A DNA stretch of 64,000 nucleotides from the NCBI RefSeq assembly GCF_051622035.1, contig NC_135359.1:29417501-29481500 (forward strand), read 5' to 3'. The notes under the pieces are model-generated. The model was not told the origin of the DNA. It made no database searches and saw nothing but the letters and a program-made list of their open reading frames with translations. This DNA comes from Arctopsyche grandis (taxonomy: Eukaryota; Arthropoda; Insecta; Trichoptera; Hydropsychidae). Below, piece after piece: positions 59,301-64,000 of the stretch (position 1 is the stretch's first letter; the number at the start of each line of letters is the position of its first letter). The translations under genes and the position numbers were made by a program.

Positions 59301-60794
59301 TACCTTTACTTTGTTTTGAGAAAGTTCCGTCAAGTTTGACTTATTTGTTATGTTTACTTCCTGAAAGTTTGCACTTTCTTCACCGCTTGTTCTTTTTTCA
59401 GTTGTCACTTGCACTAAAGTACTTTCAAATGGTACATCGGTTTTTTTATACGCTGTCTTTTTATTTACGGCTTGCTCTTCAGACTTTGTCTGCGAATCAG
59501 ATGGAATTTGGTACATTTGACTGACTTGATTTATCATTGCCATTAATTCCGCATCGTCGGCTTCGTTTGTGTCAGTTGCTGTATCATAATCTATGAACGT
59601 ATCACCTGTGACAAGTTCGACATCTTCTTCAAACTCTTCTTCCTCCTCTTCTGTGGGTGGAATCGTAGTTAGGATCTCAGGAGCTGGTGTTGTCGCCTTA
59701 ATATTTTCAATCTTTACATATGTTATATTTTCTTTTTGATTATTTGGTTGGATCTTGATCAACGGTGCACTAGTCGTAGCTCGGGTATTGGGTGTAGGGG
59801 GTTTCGTGCTCCTTACATACAATGGTACCGGTCTATAAGTAGTCGGAACGATGTCTTCAGTTGTTATTTTTTCCTCTGAGGATCCACTTTGCGACGAATC
59901 ATCGAAATCTTCAACGATGATCAACAACGATGAATTTTTAGGATTCTCTTCTAGTTTTGTTCCATCAATTTCTACGAATTCTTGGACAAGTGGTGAAGGT
60001 TTTTCAGTAAATGCTTCTGTCGTTGTCCCAACAGTCTTCGTTTCTAGCTTAACGGGTGCTTCAGTGGTTGTCGTTGTTGCTTTGGTTCTTTGGATCGGTG
60101 CAGGTGAAGTTGTTGGCAAAGTGGTTGTTGACGAATACTGTATTCTCGTTACAACTTTATCTGTTACTGGAATATGGGTAGGATTTGAATCTTCGACGAT
60201 TTGAGATATCAAATCAGTTATAGATCCAGATAATTCGTCAAAATCGGGTTTCGTTGCGTCTGAATAATCAGATATAGTTGTCGGATTCGTAAGTTCGAGA
60301 TAATCATCGTCCATATACGTGCTCTCGCTTTCAAGAGTTGTTTTATTGGGTTGAACTGTAGATTCTGTTGATGAATCAGCTGCAGCAATATCGCTCGTAC
60401 TGTTTATAAGTATTGGTAGTATTTTTATGAAAGCTAATTCTTCTTCTACTATCGGTCTATGAGTTGATACCAATTTTTCAGTTGTGGGAGATAATTTAAT
60501 GTTGGATTTCAATGTTGTTGATTCGGTTGCTTTGACTGTTACCTTTTCAGTATTTTCCTCTTCTTTAAGTTTTGTTGCTTCGGTTGGAGCAGAAGTCGTT
60601 ATTTTAGCTGTCGTAGTTTGTTTTTCTGTTGTCGTTGTTTGTTTTTCTGTTGTCGTTGTTGGTTTTTGTGTAGTCGTCGTTGGTTTTTGTGTTGTCGTTG
60701 TTGGCTTTTGTGTTGTCGTTGTTGGCTTTTGTGTTGTCGTCGTTGGCTTTTGTGTTGTCGTCGTTGGCTTTTGTGTTGTCGTCGTTGTCGTTGA

Positions 60795-60826
<32 letters not shown>

Positions 60827-62438
60827 TGGGTAATTCAGTGGATGTCGTTGTATGTCTGATATACACTGCACTACTGTTATCGTTGTTTAAATCCATAGCT
60901 ATTTTATTTATTATATCACTCATATTAAAAATAGGAATTCTAGACCCATCACTGTCCACCTTTACGGGTATCATCACTATTTTCTCTGGTTTTTTAGACT
61001 CAGTTGTTGCGTTTACTTTTGGCACTTCTTTAATGTCTTGGATTTTAGTAACATTTTTAATGGATACTGTACTGTTTACTCGATTTTCTTCCACTTTTTC
61101 TTTTTTTGGTGTGGTAGTTGAAGTCGGTCGAACAGTTGTAGTAGCTTTGTTTTGAATTGTGACCGGAATTATAGTACTTTGCTTAATCGGTTCAATATTG
61201 GTTGTTGTGACTGTTTTTGGTGTGGTCGAAGTAGTAGTTGTTGTTGTGGTGCTGGTGGTGGTGGTAGCAGCTGTGCTTTTAATTGCTTGATCAGTTATTG
61301 ATTCTATTTTGGAGTAATTGTCAGTTTCCTTTTGAGTGGTTGAAGTTATGACACTTTTGTCAGTAGTTGTCAAGCGTATTGGACTTGCTTGTAATATGGG
61401 TACGTATTTAGTAGGAGTTTCGGTCGATTTTTCAGTTATCTTTTCGTCTAAAATGTACGCGACAGGCTTTACTGAAGTAGGTACTTCACTGGAGCTGAAA
61501 GAAAGTGTTGATATTTTCACAGTTGTGGGTATGTTGAACTCTGAAGTTTTAGTTTCAGACGTGATCGAGTCTTCATACTGTGGAATCTTAGCAGTTGAGC
61601 TAATTCTTTCATATGTTGGGTATTGCGTTGTCTTTTTAGTTTGCGGTGCTGGAGATTGAGATGCTGCTGTAACTTCTTCCTCGCGATGCATTGGCGCTAT
61701 AGTAGTCACATATTCTTCCTCTGCTTCATCAAACATCTCGTCATCGTCTTCCAAACCATTTTGGACGTGAATGACGTCAGTTTCTGGTTCTAGATGTGAC
61801 GAAATCATACTATCTGGAGCTATGCTGCCTCCAGTGTTACCAAAGATAGCTGGAAGAATCATACTCCAAGAAGACGATACGTCTGGAGTGTCAAACATTA
61901 TGGGCTTAGTCGGATTTGTCTTGTGAGCTTCCATCTCAGCTTTGAGCACATTTTGAACGCTATTGACGATGGTGTGCACCTTGACATGTGTCGGGGGTTG
62001 GAAATTGAAGGTAACAGGCGGTTTGGAAGAGTCGGTTTGAGCTATGGTGAGCATATGACCATCGTCTCCGTCTCCAGTGGCTATGATGGCTTGTATTTCA
62101 GCAAGGGTCATCAATCTCTTGATGAGTTCTCCCGTCTCGTCGAAAGTGTAGAATTCGTATCTATCTGGACGAATCAAATGTGAAGGGCTGCCCACCGCTG
62201 CTGGTAGTCTTGAAGGTTTCGATAGTGGGTTTCCGACTGGATCTGCTACATATCCCACGTCCTGCTCCCTAAAGAATTGAATATATGTACATTAAAATAA
62301 TAAATATAATGACTCAATAGAATAATAGCAACTTTTTATAAGTAAGAATAATTATTTTTACCTTTCAGCAGCTCTCCCAATTGATAAATTCATCGATAAG
62401 ATGAATATCAGCAGCTTGAGTGTTACACCGCACCCCAT
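56322..62438 (-). CDS. Secreted serpin-fold protein with giant Thr-rich N-terminal region (3 coding exons)
   Basis: Minus-strand coding exons 62438-62362, 62268-57939 and 57194-56322 join in frame to about 1759 residues. The ATG exon starts at an acceptor (62448), so a 5' non-coding exon exists upstream. Residues 1-22 are a signal peptide (LKLLIFILSMNLSI). About 35-150 is a non-repetitive folded-looking region. About 150-1285 is Thr/Ser/Glu-rich and mucin-like, with TTTTQKP heptads near 485-585. The serpin domain starts near 1293 (YEFSQLCNELAFKYW, then KRSLVVSPFAVTSLLAMMFL) and ends with LKFDRPFMFFV (residues 1729-1739), which fits the serpin signature. The usual inhibitory hinge (E-E/G-T/S-E-A-A-A) before the reactive loop is not seen; instead there is a long basic stretch with RPRQAR. 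So it is probably a non-inhibitory, extracellular, possibly O-glycosylated protein. Insect Spn85F-like proteins are a candidate relative, not proven. Intron 2 is mostly a MITE. Confidence 0.9.
57383..57915. mobile_element. 533-bp TTAA-flanked MITE in serpin intron 2
   Basis: TTAA at 57379-57382 and 57916-57919. Ends CCCTTTGAGTGCTGA and the complement of CCCTTTGAATGCTGA. Makes up about 70% of the 744-bp intron and ends about 19 bp from the upstream exon's donor. piggyBac superfamily by target site. Confidence 0.9.
60600..60830 (-). repeat. Coding heptad repeat (TTTTQKP) in the serpin gene
   Basis: A 21-bp unit, read on the minus strand as ACAACAACGACAACACAAAA with one more base, is repeated about six times. 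It gives Thr-Thr-Thr-Thr-Gln-Lys-Pro heptads, then a Thr run (TTTTTTTTTTSTTTTTT type). Length variation between individuals is likely, in multiples of seven residues. Confidence 0.88.
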
Positions 62439-62448
62439 TTTATTGATT

Positions 62449-63757
62449 CTGTAATAAAAAAAATACTATTATGTAGTAAAATTATTAAATTAACTGAAAG
62501 AGCAAGAGAGGTCCGAACTAGAGGTTGTGATCGAGAAATCTCGTCTCGAAATTTGAATATGAACTTAAATAAATATATGGAACATAAAACTTGCCTATTT
62601 GGACTAAAAAATTGTTTTCTTTTTCTTAATATTATATATTTTTCTTAAACATGTACCATTTATAAAACGTATTCTTTAAAAATTAAAAGGGGAGGTTGCG
62701 TTTTAACCGATCTACCTAGGGGTGCCATATACCCTTGGGCTGAGCCTGTTTGTACATATGTAGGTATAAAATAGGGCGAATCTGAAACTCTTTTGAGATC
62801 CTCCTCCATCTTCCTTTGAATAAGTATCAGTGCCTAGTGCTAGGCCAAAAGTCTTTCTATAAACATACAGACATGCAATGTGCTGTCCAGAGCATTTTCC
62901 AGCAGTTTGGTACTGTCAATCTACGTTACATAGCCTCTCTATCCCAGTCCAATGTTGAGAAAATACCATTCTAAATGCAAAAAAAACACAGGCACATTCG
63001 GTTTTTTGCAACTACATAAGCCTCATTGTGAAAATACGCACGAGCTTACGGGATGACCCAATAGCTGTATCTCGAGTCGAATTCATCAAGATTACCCACG
63101 CCGTGGAAAACCGCTGCTTTCATCGTCTAGTCGGTGATTATTTACAAGTCATCAGATATTATGGTCTGATATTGCGAAATGTGTGGATAAACCGAACAAA
63201 TACACGAGATGAACGAATGGCCAGTCCGTAATAACTAATAAGGCGATCGTTTAACGGTACGGGTCCTTATAATTCACACACCGCGTCGTAACAGTTACGC
63301 TTTATTATTACGTATCGCGATCATAATAAGCGGCAAATTACGCTGACGTCGTTAGCGTCTCGAATCTTTTATTCGATTGATTGATGACTTTTGATTCGGA
63401 CTTTGCATCGGCTCGGTCGCGGCGTTCACACGGACCGGACCCAATTTCAGAACGGAACAATCAAAAACCGTCGAAAATTCAATCTATATAGATATGTATA
63501 TAAAATTTCAAAGAAATTTGCAACTGTCAACCGCATGCACTTCTCGTACTGATTCGATGCGCGTTGATGTACTATACTGTATAGGAGCGCCCTACTGCGC
63601 ATGCGCAAAGCAGTTAATCATTGCTCTGCGCTACAAATGATACCCGGAGATAAAATACAATAAGATAATATTGGGTCAGAATGAATTGGCGATTTGCATT
63701 TGAGGCTTAGCCTCAATCCCAAACCCACTGCTCTGAGGCTGCTATATGTACAATGCC
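62449..63757. promoter_or_regulatory. Serpin upstream region, probable promoter within
   Basis: Must contain the serpin 5' non-coding exon or part of it, judging from the acceptor at 62449-62450. 63240-63610 is GC-richer and has an NRF-1-like palindrome. I cannot place the transcription start. No other gene is seen. Confidence 0.4.
63596..63607. promoter_or_regulatory. NRF-1-type palindrome TGCGCATGCGCA
   Basis: Perfect match to the consensus bound by NRF-1/EWG-type factors, usually close to transcription starts. The only other copy in the window is in the hAT element at 33269-33280. Confidence 0.55.
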
Positions 63758-64000
63758 GGTCTCCGTGACGAGACAGAATGTTAAATGACAGAAAATGCAA
63801 ATATCGGAAGGCAAAGATCGAAAATCGAAAGATCTTAAGCCGAAAGATCAAAAAAAAATAGTGCATGGTAAACAGTACATACTCACTTAATTTGCGCGAG
63901 CAGGATACAATAGGAACAAGAGGAACAGGCTTTTCCTCCCGTATTAATGTGCGCGCGCAGAATACGGGAGGAAATGCATGTTCCTCTTGTTCCTGTTGTA
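63758..64000. mobile_element. Foldback TIR element (second copy), cut by the window end
   Basis: Starts GGTCTCCGTGACGAGACAG and follows the terminal repeat of the 14682-15555 element, including the subterminal AATTTGCGCGAGCAGGAT. Near 63930 it turns back on itself: AACAAGAGGAACAGGCTTTT and its partner ATGTTCCTCTTGTTCCTG face each other around GTGCGCGCGCA. The other half lies beyond the window. Confidence 0.78.

Noticed and set aside
60484..61155. Plus-strand 223-codon open frame rich in Val
   Set aside because: It is the antisense of the Thr-rich serpin exon. Thr codons read backward give Val/Gly/Cys.

Overview
The window looks like AT-rich nuclear DNA from an insect. Evidence: TTAGG-like motifs inside repeats, a ZAD-type C2H2 zinc-finger gene (an arthropod-specific architecture), many TACATATGTA-like low-complexity runs, introns with GT/AG borders, and a dense load of small DNA transposons and tRNA-derived SINEs. 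The order of insect cannot be fixed from the sequence alone.

Layout. 1-32 kb holds no gene I can defend. It is a patchwork of SINEs, two lineages of non-LTR retrotransposon remnants, DNA-transposon remnants (Merlin-like, hAT-like, TTAA-flanked, PIF/Harbinger-like), a 1-kb dispersed repeat present twice, and a striking GC-rich 90-bp tandem array at about 22.3-23.5 kb. 32.2-36.5 kb is a four-exon gene (+) for a GNAT acyltransferase related to glycine N-acyltransferase, with transposons in its introns. 36.9-48.4 kb is again gene-free: a Tigger-type element, two long AT microsatellites, a 124-bp satellite in four copies, and nested MITEs. 48.6-51.0 kb (-) is a three-exon ZAD + 12-finger C2H2 gene. 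52.1-54.4 kb (+) is a seven-exon DNAJC21 (Jjj1-type) co-chaperone gene, divergent from the zinc-finger gene. 56.3-62.4 kb (-) is a secreted serpin-fold protein of about 1759 residues with a huge Thr-rich linker ahead of the serpin domain. 62.5-64 kb is its upstream region and the start of another foldback transposon.

How things fit together. The four genes have no evident joint pathway: acyl transfer, transcriptional control, 60S ribosome maturation and a secreted serpin-like protein. The shared theme is transposon invasion. Five insertions from four TTAA-targeting families lie in this window; two of them are same-length copies (487 bp) in opposite orientation that bracket the finger-encoding exon of the zinc-finger gene, and another sits in an intron of the serpin gene. 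No CRISPR, rRNA, genuine tRNA gene or prokaryotic system is visible.
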